64,000 nt of DNA. It comes from Nocardia anaemiae NBRC 100462. GTDB lineage: Bacteria > Actinomycetota > Actinomycetes > Mycobacteriales > Mycobacteriaceae. Shown piece after piece: positions 44,301-50,650 of the stretch. Numbering within the stretch: the stretch's first letter is position 1; each line of letters opens with the position of its first letter. Under the pieces are notes generated by a model. It was not told the DNA's origin. It saw only the letters and a program-made list of their open reading frames with translations, and made no database searches. Made by a program: the position numbers and the translations under genes. The stretch lies in contig NZ_BDAZ01000047.1 of NCBI RefSeq assembly GCF_001612725.1, positions 1 to 64,000 on the forward strand. The letters run 5' to 3'.

Positions 44301-47172
44301 GCAGCGGCCCCGTATCCCGATCGCGTCGAATGTGACCGGCGAGCTCGAGTCGGACCTGTTGGCGGATCCGGGGTATTGGGTGCGGCAGGTGCGTGAACCG
44401 GTCCGCTTCGCCGACGGTGTCGCCGCGCTGCGACAAGCGGGCGGTACTCGTTTTGTCGAGGTCGGTCCGGATGCGGTGCTGGCGGGGCTGATCGATGCCG
44501 AAGCTGTGGTCGCGACTCAGCGTCGCGGGCGTGGCCAGGTCGAAACTCTCGTCCGCGCGGTCGCCGAAGCGCATTGCGTCGGTGTCGATGTCGACTGGTC
44601 GCGGTTCTTCGCCGGTCAGGGCGCGCGGCGGGTCGATCTGCCCGGTTATCCGTTCGAGCACCAGCGCTACTGGCTCGACCCACAACCCGCCGCAGCCACC
44701 AATCCGCTCGACCACCCGATTCTCACCAGCACGCTGGCGGTGGCGGGAGCCGACGAGCATATATTCGGCGGTCGGATGTCCGTGCAAACCCATCCGTGGA
44801 TTGCCGATCACCTGCTGCTGGATGTGGTCGTCGTGCCCGGAACAGCATTCGTGGAAATGGTTCTGCGCGCTGGTGAACAGCTCGATTGCGAATACCTCGA
44901 CGAGCTCACCCTCGGCGTGCCGCTGACTTTCGAATCCGATGAGGCAGTGCAGATCCAGGTGACCGTGGGTGCCGCGGACGAATCCGGTGCACGCCCGGTC
45001 GCGGTGTACTCACGGCCCGACACCGACGATGCCGACTGGACTCGCCACGCCACGGGTTCGATCGCTCCTGCCCGCGATCGCGACCTCACCGCTTTCGACG
45101 CCCTCACCCCCTGGCCGCCGCATGGCGCGGAACCGATCGGCGTAGCCGACATCTACGGTCGGTTGGCCGAAGTCGGGTTCGACTACGGCCCCACCGTCCG
45201 CTGTGCGCAAGCGGCGTGGCTCCGGGACGGCGACCTTTACGTCGAGGTCGCCCTGGATCCGGAGGTCCACCGCGACGTCACCGCTTACGGACTGCATCCG
45301 GGCCTCTTCGACGCCGTGTTGCACGGCGGTGCGATGGTCTCGATCGACGGCACCGGCAGTGGCCGAATGTTGTTCAGCTGGAACGGCGTCCGCCGCTACC
45401 GGAGCGCAGTGACGGCGCTGCGGGTACGGGCCACCGTCGGCGGCGAGTCGGCGTGGACCATCACAGCGGTCGACGAGTTCGGTGCCCCGGTGCTGTCGAT
45501 CGACAAACTCGTCTATCGCTCCGTCGATGCGTCACAGTTGACCGGCCGCCGCATCACCCGCAACGACGCGCTGTTCGAGTTGGATTGGGTCGGTGTGGAA
45601 TTGCCGACCGGGGTGGTGTCGTCGCCGATGCGTCGGTTGGATGGCGGTACAGATGTTATTGCGGTGTTGGACGCGGTGCGGGAATTCGTTGCGGGGGAGT
45701 CGGATTCGCGTTTAGTGGTGTGGACACGAAACGGTGTCGGGGGTGTGTGGGGTTTGGTGCGGTCGGTGCAGGCGGAGTTCCCGGGCCGGATCGTGTTGGT
45801 CGATACCGATGATCCCGAGAGTACGGATTGGGATGCGATTGTCGCGTCCGGGTATTCGCAGGTGTTGTGGCGTGATGGTGCGGCATCGGTGCCGCGGTTG
45901 CAGCGTGTGCCCGCAGCGCCACGAGAGATGCCGGATTTGGGTGGGGGCACGGTGTTGATCACCGGTGGTACCGGTGGTGTGGGTGTGTTGGTGGCGCGGC
46001 ATCTGGTCCGGGCGCATGGGGTACGGCATTTGGTGTTGTTGCGTCGTAGTGGTCATAGTGCTGTCGACATCGATGGGGCCGCTCGTGTGGTGGCGTGTGA
46101 TGTGACCGATCGGGACGCGGTGGCGACTGTTTTGGCAGGTATCGAGCCGCCGGTGACGGCGGTGATCCACGCCGCTGGTGTGCTCGATGACGCGACGGTC
46201 ACGTCGTTGACGACTGAACAGTTCGAGCGGGTGTGGGCACCGAAAGTTGATGGTGCCAGGATTCTCGATGAGCTGACCCGCAGATTGAACCTGTCGGCAT
46301 TCGTGCTGTTTTCCTCCATCGCGGGAACGCTCGGCACACTTGGACAAGCCAACTACGCGGCGGCGAACGCGGAGCTGGATGCGTTGGCGCGAGCGCGACA
46401 TGCGGCGGGACTGCCCGCAGTGTCGCTGGCGTGGGGACCATGGGCCGATGCGGGTATGGCTGCTCGCCTGTCCCCGGCAGATCTCGCCCGGTGGCAGCGC
46501 GTCGGTATCAATCCGCTCGACACCGATGCCGCCCTCGCGCTATTCGACACCGCACTGACCGCGCAGCGACCAGTACTGGTGCCAGCACGCATCAATCCGG
46601 CCGTCCTGCGGACCGGATCCGGCCACGACATGCTCCGAAACCTGACGCCGCAAGCACCGCAAGTCGGTTCGGGACTCGCAGCGCATGTGGCGGGCCTGGA
46701 CGACGATGCGCGCGCGGCCGCCGTACTGGCAATGGTCGGTGAACATGTTGCGATCGTCGCCGATACCGACCGGGTGGACCCGGCGGCAACATTCATCGGA
46801 CTCGGACTGGACTCGCTTGCCGCCGTCGAACTGCGCAACCGGCTCGCGCAGGCCACCGGGCTACGCCTGCCGTCAACACTCGTCTTCGACTATCCGACGC
46901 CGAAGGCTGTAGCGCAGTACATTTCGGCCAACCTGGTGCCCCCGTCGGCGCCGTCGCCGATGACCCAGATCAGCGGCGCGCTCCAGCAGATCGAAGCACT
47001 GCTCGGATCACTGTCGGACCAGACCGAACGAGAGTCGGTCCGCCGCACGCTGACTCGCCTCGAAAGCGGGATGCGCGCACGTCGGACGACCGACGAATCG
47101 CGGTCGGAACTGGACTCCGTCACCGACGACGAACTATTCGACCTGGTCGATGAAGAGTTCGGGACGCGATGA
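38359..47172 (+). CDS. PKS-8, 3' part: rest of extension module 1 and complete module 2 (each KS-AT-DH-KR-ACP)
   Basis: Numbers refer to the rejoined ~4263-aa protein. Module 1: AT Ser1557 in GHSVG, HAFH (malonyl); DH His1861 in HISVGNPVLP and Asp2033; KR TGGTGGVG ~2248 with LDD; ACP Ser2527. Module 2: KS Cys2756; AT Ser3168, HAFH (malonyl); DH His3477 in HLLLDVVVVP, where Asp replaces the usual Gly, with Asp3644 in LFDAVLH; KR ~3861 with LDD; ACP Ser4145. The C-tail VTDDELFDLVDEEF is the docking class for coiled-coil N-termini of the YLKR type. PKS-2, -5 and -7 are already matched to partners, so the acceptor is probably PKS-1 or a gene upstream. On its own this frame has no proper start; it is only meaningful joined to the 5' part. 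The stop lies 39 bases inside the convergent oxygenase gene. Confidence 0.9.
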   Translation: MVKMIEAMRRGVMPATLHVDAPSSRVDWSVGDVRLLTEARSWESVGRPRRAAVSSFGISGTNAHLIVEEAPPAPDVVGNPSLPVVPWVVSGKSEAAVRTLSERVRTVEASAVDIGFELATARAHLDWRAALLSSDSVVDGIVARQAVAGKTVFVFPGQGAQYAGMGRELFDRFEVFADAVREICDPAWLFAPDTDLDRTDNTQLGVFAVEVALVRLLGSWGVVPDVVIGHSVGEISAAHVAGVLSLDDAVRLVGARGRLMAGLPAGGAMLAVQIDAVEKIGAIGQVGEIAGVDQVGMVGDLPDGVSVAAINAPRSVVVSGPEVGIAELEKRWVDRRSRRLSVSHAFHSVLMEPMLDEFASVCAELAWHSPQIPIASNVTGELESDLMADPAYWVRQVREPVRFADGVAALRQAGATRFVEVGPDAVLAGLIDAEAVVATQRRGRGQVETLVRAVAEAHCVGVDVDWSRFFAGQGAKRTDLPGYPFEHQRYWLTTRPADSAFDHPILTAAVSLARADEWLFTGRFTLPTHRWVGDHISVGNPVLPGTATVELLTRAATEIGCGVIEELTHEAPILPPDTGAVELQLLVDAPDETGRRSFTVAFRLTDHDEWIRSASGTYSGATPGPDTDRSLQRLIGEPHWPPTDSETVAPEWIVQRISDASGLDYGPAFLGIETAWRRDGEIFSEVALADEFHGDASGYGIHPALFDLALHAGFAQYALAEDLPPGKGRLLFSWSGVRCYATGATRLRVRSTPTGSAGFSIAAVDDSGRPVLSIDEIVFRTFDVDSRGRTPLFELGWVGVELPSRSGSAVVRRLDGSAGVGAVLDGVREFVAGESDSRSVVWTRNRIGGVWGLVRSVQAEFPGRIVLVDTDDPESTDWDAIVASGYSQVQWRNGGASVPQLVRVPVPSREMPDWGRGTVLITGGTGGVGAVLARHLVQAHGVRHLVLLSRRGGSADVDGAARVVACDVTDRDAVASVLAGVEPPVTAVIHAAGVLDDATVTSLTAEQFKRVWAPKVDGARILDELTRELNLSAFVLFSSMAATLGTPGQANYAAANAELDALARERHAAGLPAVSVAWGPWADAGMAARLSPADMARWQRFGITPLDTDAALALFDAALTTQRPALIAAQINPHRAQQEVFSGLVPRSERGSGSRARLAGLDEAEREAAMVDLVCAHVGVVTNKRTRIDPASSFADLGLDSLGAVELRNRLTEETGVRLPSTLVFDYPTPTALARYLLGNVRNIAARTAPVERVEQIRADEPLAIVGIGCRFPGGVGSRNDLWDIVFRGVDAVSGFPTDRGWDLERLYDPDPDVPGTVYIRESAFLDDVAGFDAGFFGIGSGEAAAMDPQQRVLLEVAWDAMQDAGLDPKALRGTDVGVFAGSSISDYHARVSGDLEGFRLTGTTQSVLSGRLAYIFGFEGPAVTVDTACSSSLVALHLACQALRAGDCSMALAGGVSVWGSPYLFVDFARQRGLSPDGRSKSYSAAADGVGFAEGAGLVVLERLSDARSRGHRILGVVRGSAVNQDGASNGLTAPNGPSQERVIRAALASAGLSASDVDVVEGHGTGTRLGDPIEAQALLATYGQGRSEPVWLGSIKSNIGHTVGAAGVAGVIKMVESMRRGVMPSTLHVDAPSPHVDWASGRVELLTRSRPWERRGRRRAAVSSFGISGTNAHLIVEEAPDSPDAVGNPLPVVPWVVSGKSEAAVRTLLERVRTAAESAVDVGFELATARAHLNWRATLLVSAADTVTDLAVRRVVDGKTVFVFPGQGAQYAGMGRELFDAFPVFADVVREICDPAWLFASGTDLDRTDNTQLGVFAVEVALTRLLGSWGVIPDLVIGHSVGEITAAHVAGVLSLDDAVRLVGARGRLMAGLPAGGAMLAVQIDEVDETGGFGDAGDAGRLGQVGRVGEIGDLPDQVSVAAINAPGSVVVSGPEAGIAELEARWADRRTRRLTVSHAFHSVLMEPMLDEFATLCAELAWQRPRIPIASNVTGELESDLLADPGYWVRQVREPVRFADGVAALRQAGGTRFVEVGPDAVLAGLIDAEAVVATQRRGRGQVETLVRAVAEAHCVGVDVDWSRFFAGQGARRVDLPGYPFEHQRYWLDPQPAAATNPLDHPILTSTLAVAGADEHIFGGRMSVQTHPWIADHLLLDVVVVPGTAFVEMVLRAGEQLDCEYLDELTLGVPLTFESDEAVQIQVTVGAADESGARPVAVYSRPDTDDADWTRHATGSIAPARDRDLTAFDALTPWPPHGAEPIGVADIYGRLAEVGFDYGPTVRCAQAAWLRDGDLYVEVALDPEVHRDVTAYGLHPGLFDAVLHGGAMVSIDGTGSGRMLFSWNGVRRYRSAVTALRVRATVGGESAWTITAVDEFGAPVLSIDKLVYRSVDASQLTGRRITRNDALFELDWVGVELPTGVVSSPMRRLDGGTDVIAVLDAVREFVAGESDSRLVVWTRNGVGGVWGLVRSVQAEFPGRIVLVDTDDPESTDWDAIVASGYSQVLWRDGAASVPRLQRVPAAPREMPDLGGGTVLITGGTGGVGVLVARHLVRAHGVRHLVLLRRSGHSAVDIDGAARVVACDVTDRDAVATVLAGIEPPVTAVIHAAGVLDDATVTSLTTEQFERVWAPKVDGARILDELTRRLNLSAFVLFSSIAGTLGTLGQANYAAANAELDALARARHAAGLPAVSLAWGPWADAGMAARLSPADLARWQRVGINPLDTDAALALFDTALTAQRPVLVPARINPAVLRTGSGHDMLRNLTPQAPQVGSGLAAHVAGLDDDARAAAVLAMVGEHVAIVADTDRVDPAATFIGLGLDSLAAVELRNRLAQATGLRLPSTLVFDYPTPKAVAQYISANLVPPSAPSPMTQISGALQQIEALLGSLSDQTERESVRRTLTRLESGMRARRTTDESRSELDSVTDDELFDLVDEEFGTR
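39178..39275 (+). repeat. Length-variable AT loop, PKS-8 module 1
   Basis: The loop between MLAVQID and VSVAAIN holds ~29 residues of IGQVGEIAGVDQVG-type sequence. The same loop has ~23 residues in PKS-4 and PKS-6, ~18 in PKS-5 and ~32 in PKS-8 module 2, but only about 11-14 in PKS-2 and PKS-3. It is a second slippage-prone spot inside the modules. Confidence 0.6.
40732..41660 (+). repeat. ~930-base near-repeat covering the KR of PKS-8 module 1
   Basis: Pairs with 45571-46500 in module 2 of the same gene. Long runs are base-identical (for example around GTCGATACCGATGATCCCGA and the LDD motif), while the DH regions just upstream are diverged. The repeat is bounded close to the KR domain. Confidence 0.75.
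42907..42996 (+). repeat. 90-base homogenised KS segment, copy in PKS-8 module 2
   Basis: Differs from the PKS-4 copy by one base (CCATCG for CCGTCG). Confidence 0.9.
44008..44118 (+). repeat. Length-variable AT loop, PKS-8 module 2
   Basis: The longest version of the loop (~32 residues, Gly/Asp/Val-rich, with DAGDAG and LGQVGRVGEIG units) between MLAVQID and VSVAAIN. Confidence 0.6.
45571..46500 (+). repeat. ~930-base near-repeat covering the KR of PKS-8 module 2
   Basis: Partner of 40732-41660. It begins at the LFEL(D/G)WVGVELP stretch and ends at the LSPAD...RWQR stretch. Scattered substitutions show it is not an assembly duplicate. Confidence 0.75.
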
Positions 47173-48453
47173 CGCGGTGGGCTCGGGGATGCGCCAGCCA
47201 TCGAGTCGGCCGCCCCCGGTCCGGCGCACCGCCGCGAGCACCCGCCGCGACAGCAATGTCTTGGCGGACGCGGTGCGCTGGATGACGGGCCAGAACCGCT
47301 CGGCCACATAGGGATCCGCGGCCGCGGTCGCCAGCAGCTTTCGCACCGGCGGTGGTGGCGCCGCCTGGCGGCTATTGCGGTTGAACACCAGTTGCTGCGG
47401 CCACAACTGCCGCCGGTGCCTGCGCTGGTACCGCCGCAATGCCGCATCCAGAAGGTCCGGATCACCGGTGGCCAATGCATCGGCGGTGGCGTCGGCCAAC
47501 CACTCGGCGCTCTCGATCGCCCAACCGCAGCCGACCCCGCGCAGCGGGTCCGCGGCGAGTGCGGCATCACCGACCAGCGCCAAACCGGGGCGAACGATCC
47601 GCAGCCGTGTCACATTCGGCCGGTCCTTCGTTCCGATGATGTCGGAAACCCGTTCTGCCCGAGACAGATCCGGTGGATCGGGGAGTTCGGCGAAGCGGCG
47701 TCGAAAGTAGTCCTCCCTGCCCTCGAGCAGGTCGGGCACGCGCTGCTTGTCCACCAGCATCGACACCAGCGTGAGCCCGTCATCGGAGTTGATCAGGCCG
47801 AGCGCGTCCGGGGGCATCAACCAGACCCGGAAGTTGCCCTCCGGGATCGGCACGTTCCGGAAGTACGCGAAGTAGCTCGCCCGCCGGTTCGGTGACAAGC
47901 GCGCGGGCAATGCCCCGGCCTCGGCGATTCGGGAATTCACGCCGTCGGCACCGATGACCAGGCGTCCGCGCACCGTCCGCTCAGCACCATCGATGTGTGC
48001 CACCACGCCGTCGATTCGGCCGCCTGTCCGGTGTAGTTCCCGCACCTTGGCGCCGAGCACGAGATCCACACCCGGTGCCGCGGCAGCCATTTCACGGATG
48101 AGCGGATCGAGCACCGATCGACGAAGGATGTAACCGTGCCGATCGAGATCGGCGACACTGTGCTCGTGCGCCCAGCCGACCGGCGTCCAGAACGATGTGT
48201 GCATCCGAACGCCGCCCGCCGCCTCGATGGGACCATCGAGGCCAAGGCGCTGAACCGCGGGCAACGAGGTCGGCTGGATGAGGTGCGTGCACAATCGCTT
48301 ATAGAAGGCGGGGTCACGATGCGCCTCGAGTACGGCGACGCGAAAGCCCCTGCGTCCGAAGTTGATTGCGGCCGCGCATCCGGCGAGGCTGCCGCCGACG
48401 ACCACAACATCGTACTCGTCGATCACGAGCGGCTCCTCTCCGGTCGACGCCAT
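47134..48453 (-). CDS. FAD-dependent oxygenase/reductase, probable polyketide tailoring enzyme
   Basis: 439 aa from ATG 48453. GTG 48426 (MIDEYD...) has a better purine-rich site and would give 430 aa. The frame is open further upstream, but that part runs antisense to the sulfur-carrier gene and looks random. Flavin fold of the p-hydroxybenzoate hydroxylase / geranylgeranyl reductase superfamily: GGSLAG (20-25) for FAD, GADG (168-171) and LVGDAAL (293-299). The exact reaction is unknown; hydroxylation or epoxidation of the polyene is a reasonable guess from its position. It converges on PKS-8 with 39 bases of antisense overlap. It is divergent from the sulfur-carrier gene, with ~100 bases between them that must hold both promoters. 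Confidence 0.85.
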   Translation of the reverse strand: MASTGEEPLVIDEYDVVVVGGSLAGCAAAINFGRRGFRVAVLEAHRDPAFYKRLCTHLIQPTSLPAVQRLGLDGPIEAAGGVRMHTSFWTPVGWAHEHSVADLDRHGYILRRSVLDPLIREMAAAAPGVDLVLGAKVRELHRTGGRIDGVVAHIDGAERTVRGRLVIGADGVNSRIAEAGALPARLSPNRRASYFAYFRNVPIPEGNFRVWLMPPDALGLINSDDGLTLVSMLVDKQRVPDLLEGREDYFRRRFAELPDPPDLSRAERVSDIIGTKDRPNVTRLRIVRPGLALVGDAALAADPLRGVGCGWAIESAEWLADATADALATGDPDLLDAALRRYQRRHRRQLWPQQLVFNRNSRQAAPPPPVRKLLATAAADPYVAERFWPVIQRTASAKTLLSRRVLAAVRRTGGGRLDGWRIPEPTASSRPELFIDQVE

Positions 48454-48555
48454 TTGCTCGACTCTATGTCGACCGTGCAGTCCGTGCCGAATTATTGCGG
48501 GCCCGCGTACTATCCGAGGCGAATCTGCGAAATGGTGCAGGAAGGATACGTTCCG

Positions 48556-48831
48556 ATGACGGTTACGGTCAGTATTCCAGCGGTGCTGCGTCGGCACACC
48601 GGCGGCGAGAAACGAGTCGAGGCGTCGGGGGAAACGGTCGGCGCGATCATCGCCGACCTGGAATCCAGGTACGACAGCCTGCAGGGCCGCATCGTCACCG
48701 ACGGCAAGTTGCACCGGTTCGTGAACGTCTACGTCGACGACAACGATGTGCGGACCGAGCAGGGACTGGAAACTGTGGTGCGGGAAGGCTCGTCGGTGAC
48801 CATTCTGTCCGCGATGGCGGGCGGCGCCTGA
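48556..48831 (+). CDS. CysO/MoaD/ThiS-family sulfur carrier protein with C-terminal GGA
   Basis: 91 aa, ATG preceded by GAAGGA at nine bases. The sequence closely follows mycobacterial CysO as I remember it: VTVSIPAVLRRHTGG at the start, GKLHRFVNVYVDDNDVR in the middle and SVTILSAMAGG at the end. Such proteins have a beta-grasp fold. A MoeZ-like enzyme adenylates and thiocarboxylates their C-terminal Gly-Gly, and they hand sulfur to cysteine synthase CysM or to other sulfurtransferases. Here one extra Ala follows GG, so activation would first need trimming, as done by Mec/JAMM-type peptidases in some systems. No mec, cysM or moeZ gene lies nearby. It may be a housekeeping paralogue or may supply sulfur to the polyketide pathway. 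Confidence 0.88.
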   Translation: MTVTVSIPAVLRRHTGGEKRVEASGETVGAIIADLESRYDSLQGRIVTDGKLHRFVNVYVDDNDVRTEQGLETVVREGSSVTILSAMAGGA

Positions 48832-48833
48832 CC

Positions 48834-49298
48834 CTACGCGGTCGCCGCGATCACGTCGATGGCCAGTATCAGGCCCAGTGCCACCGTCATCACCAGCGAC
48901 GTGATCAGAAATGTCCGCCGCACGCCCGGCATCTCTTCCGGGAGTGCGAAGATCCGCTTCGGCCACACCCACCATGACTGGTACGCGAACCCACCGCACG
49001 CAATAACGAACAGCACCAGCTTGATACACATCAAGACAATCCACTCGGTGCTCGGTCCGGGGGTGTCGGTGGCGCGGCTGATGGCGAGGCCGGTTCCGGA
49101 GATCGCGATCAGGACGGCCAGCCGTAGAATCCTGCGCCGCGAGCCGCTGGCCATCAGCTGACCGACATCCTCGAACTCATCCGGATCGGCGGCACGCAGC
49201 TGGAACTGCTGCACCACGACAATCGAATAGACCATGGCGCCGAACCATGCGGCCAGTACGACGGTCTGGATGACGGCGAAGGTATTCGTCAGGGCCAT
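48834..49298 (-). CDS. Small four-helix integral membrane protein, function unknown
   Basis: 154 aa from ATG 49298, preceded by AAAGG; the longer frame to 49367 adds a polar, unlikely N-terminus. Four hydrophobic segments are visible: about 5-27 (with AAWFGAMVYSIVVV), 59-76, 88-108 and 126-150. Between the first two lies an acidic stretch (ADPDEFEDVGQLM). I do not recognise a named family with confidence. The layout recalls the small CopD-like or DUF-type membrane proteins common in actinomycetes. It converges tail to tail with the sulfur-carrier gene (two bases apart), so it is probably outside the polyketide transcription unit. Confidence 0.75.
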   Translation of the reverse strand: MALTNTFAVIQTVVLAAWFGAMVYSIVVVQQFQLRAADPDEFEDVGQLMASGSRRRILRLAVLIAISGTGLAISRATDTPGPSTEWIVLMCIKLVLFVIACGGFAYQSWWVWPKRIFALPEEMPGVRRTFLITSLVMTVALGLILAIDVIAATA

Positions 49299-49416
49299 TG
49301 AACAACCTTTCTCGGCTCTTCCGAACGAGTGTTGCGGGGTCTGGTCACGCTCAGCGCGCTCGACCACCGTACTGGAGATTTCGCTCCATCTCTTCGCAGG
49401 GAAGCGAACGCCGCTG

Positions 49417-50502
49417 CTACCCGTGGGTGCGCGTCCCGGCAGCGAACAGTCGCACGGCGCCCGGGGCGTTGCGGCGGTGATCCGCCGCGGCGCGGGCCCG
49501 CCAGTAGACGCCGAGGGTCAGCAGTGCAACCATCCAGATCAATACACCGACAGCGAACAGCGTCGCACCGTCCGGATGTACCAGCGACTGGGCCCGCATG
49601 GCCTGCCAGAATACGATCGCGAGCAGCCCGGCATAGCCCGATGCGAGCACACCGACCAGCGCGGCCCGGGTGCGTTCGGCCCGCAGCCACGGGTGGCGCG
49701 GCGCCAGCCAGGCCAGCGCGACAACGGCGAGCAGCAACACCTGAATGGCATGCAGTCCAAGGAAATGCGGGATCCGCAGATCGCCGCCGATGGTGCTCCA
49801 GTGCGTGATCGGCATACCGCCGACGCCGTCACGTGCGACCAGCGACGGGTTGTCCAGCACGGTATGTCCGGCCACCAGCTCGACCACATTGCCGTCGGCG
49901 TCGCGTACCAACTGTTTCCCGGTGAACCCCATCAGGTACCCGAGCGCCATCCCGACGACGGCGAGGCCGAGTCCGGCGTGAATGGCGCGCGCGGTCGGCC
50001 GGTCCACCAAGCGCTGCCACGAAAGGATCAGCACGATAACCAGATTCGCGAAGAACAAGCCGGGCACACCGGACGCGAACACCATCTGACCGATCGAATT
50101 CACCGCGTCGGTCTCGCTGTTGAAATGGCTGTAGGTGCCGCGTGCGGCCTGCACCACGATGAACCCGACGTCCACGAATCCGGTGATCGCGAACACCGTA
50201 CCCAGCAACCAGGTGACCCGGCTTCCCTTGTGCGGCAACGACAGCAGCCATGCCAGGGTGATCCCGTAGAGCACGAACGCGAGCCCGAACTTGAACGGCT
50301 TGAGCCATACGGATTCGTCGAGCAGCATCCGGTCGTCGAATACCATGCCACCGGCCGAGAACAGGACCAGCGCGGCCATCGCGGCGACCATCCACAGCAG
50401 CGGACGATGCAGGCGTCCACCGCGCGGCAGGTCCGGGACGACGGCGGGACGACGGTGGCGCGCGGAACCGCCAGGGGCGGTATGGGTATCGATCGTCGGC
50501 AT
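49417..50502 (-). CDS. Multi-pass membrane protein (about eight helices), function unknown
   Basis: 361 aa. A ~33-residue polar N-terminus is followed by eight hydrophobic segments, beginning LLWMVAAMAALVLFSAGG and ending LFAVGVLIWMVALLTLGVY. A ~45-residue outside or inside loop between helices 5 and 6 carries TGKQLVRDADGNVVELVAGH and a His-rich GDLRIPHFLGLHAIQ entry to helix 6. Scattered His and Trp near membrane borders would suit a redox or metal role, but no motif fixes it. No strong ribosome-binding site is visible before the ATG. It shares its direction with the four-helix protein gene downstream, 118 bases away. Confidence 0.8.
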   Translation of the reverse strand: MPTIDTHTAPGGSARHRRPAVVPDLPRGGRLHRPLLWMVAAMAALVLFSAGGMVFDDRMLLDESVWLKPFKFGLAFVLYGITLAWLLSLPHKGSRVTWLLGTVFAITGFVDVGFIVVQAARGTYSHFNSETDAVNSIGQMVFASGVPGLFFANLVIVLILSWQRLVDRPTARAIHAGLGLAVVGMALGYLMGFTGKQLVRDADGNVVELVAGHTVLDNPSLVARDGVGGMPITHWSTIGGDLRIPHFLGLHAIQVLLLAVVALAWLAPRHPWLRAERTRAALVGVLASGYAGLLAIVFWQAMRAQSLVHPDGATLFAVGVLIWMVALLTLGVYWRARAAADHRRNAPGAVRLFAAGTRTHG

Positions 50503-50650
50503 GATCCGACGGTAGGAACCGACGACGCACGGCCACGTCCCGCCGCAGCGCCATTCGCGGCTGATACCGAGGTACTAGAACGACCGGATGCACTCGCTAT
50601 CCCCTCATCGAATCGCGAATGCGCCGGTGGCCGAATCGGATACCGAGCGC

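Noticed and set aside
48136..48555. N-terminal extension of the CysO-like protein
   Set aside because: It is antisense to the flavin oxygenase start. The ATG at 48556 has a good ribosome-binding site and gives the usual family length.
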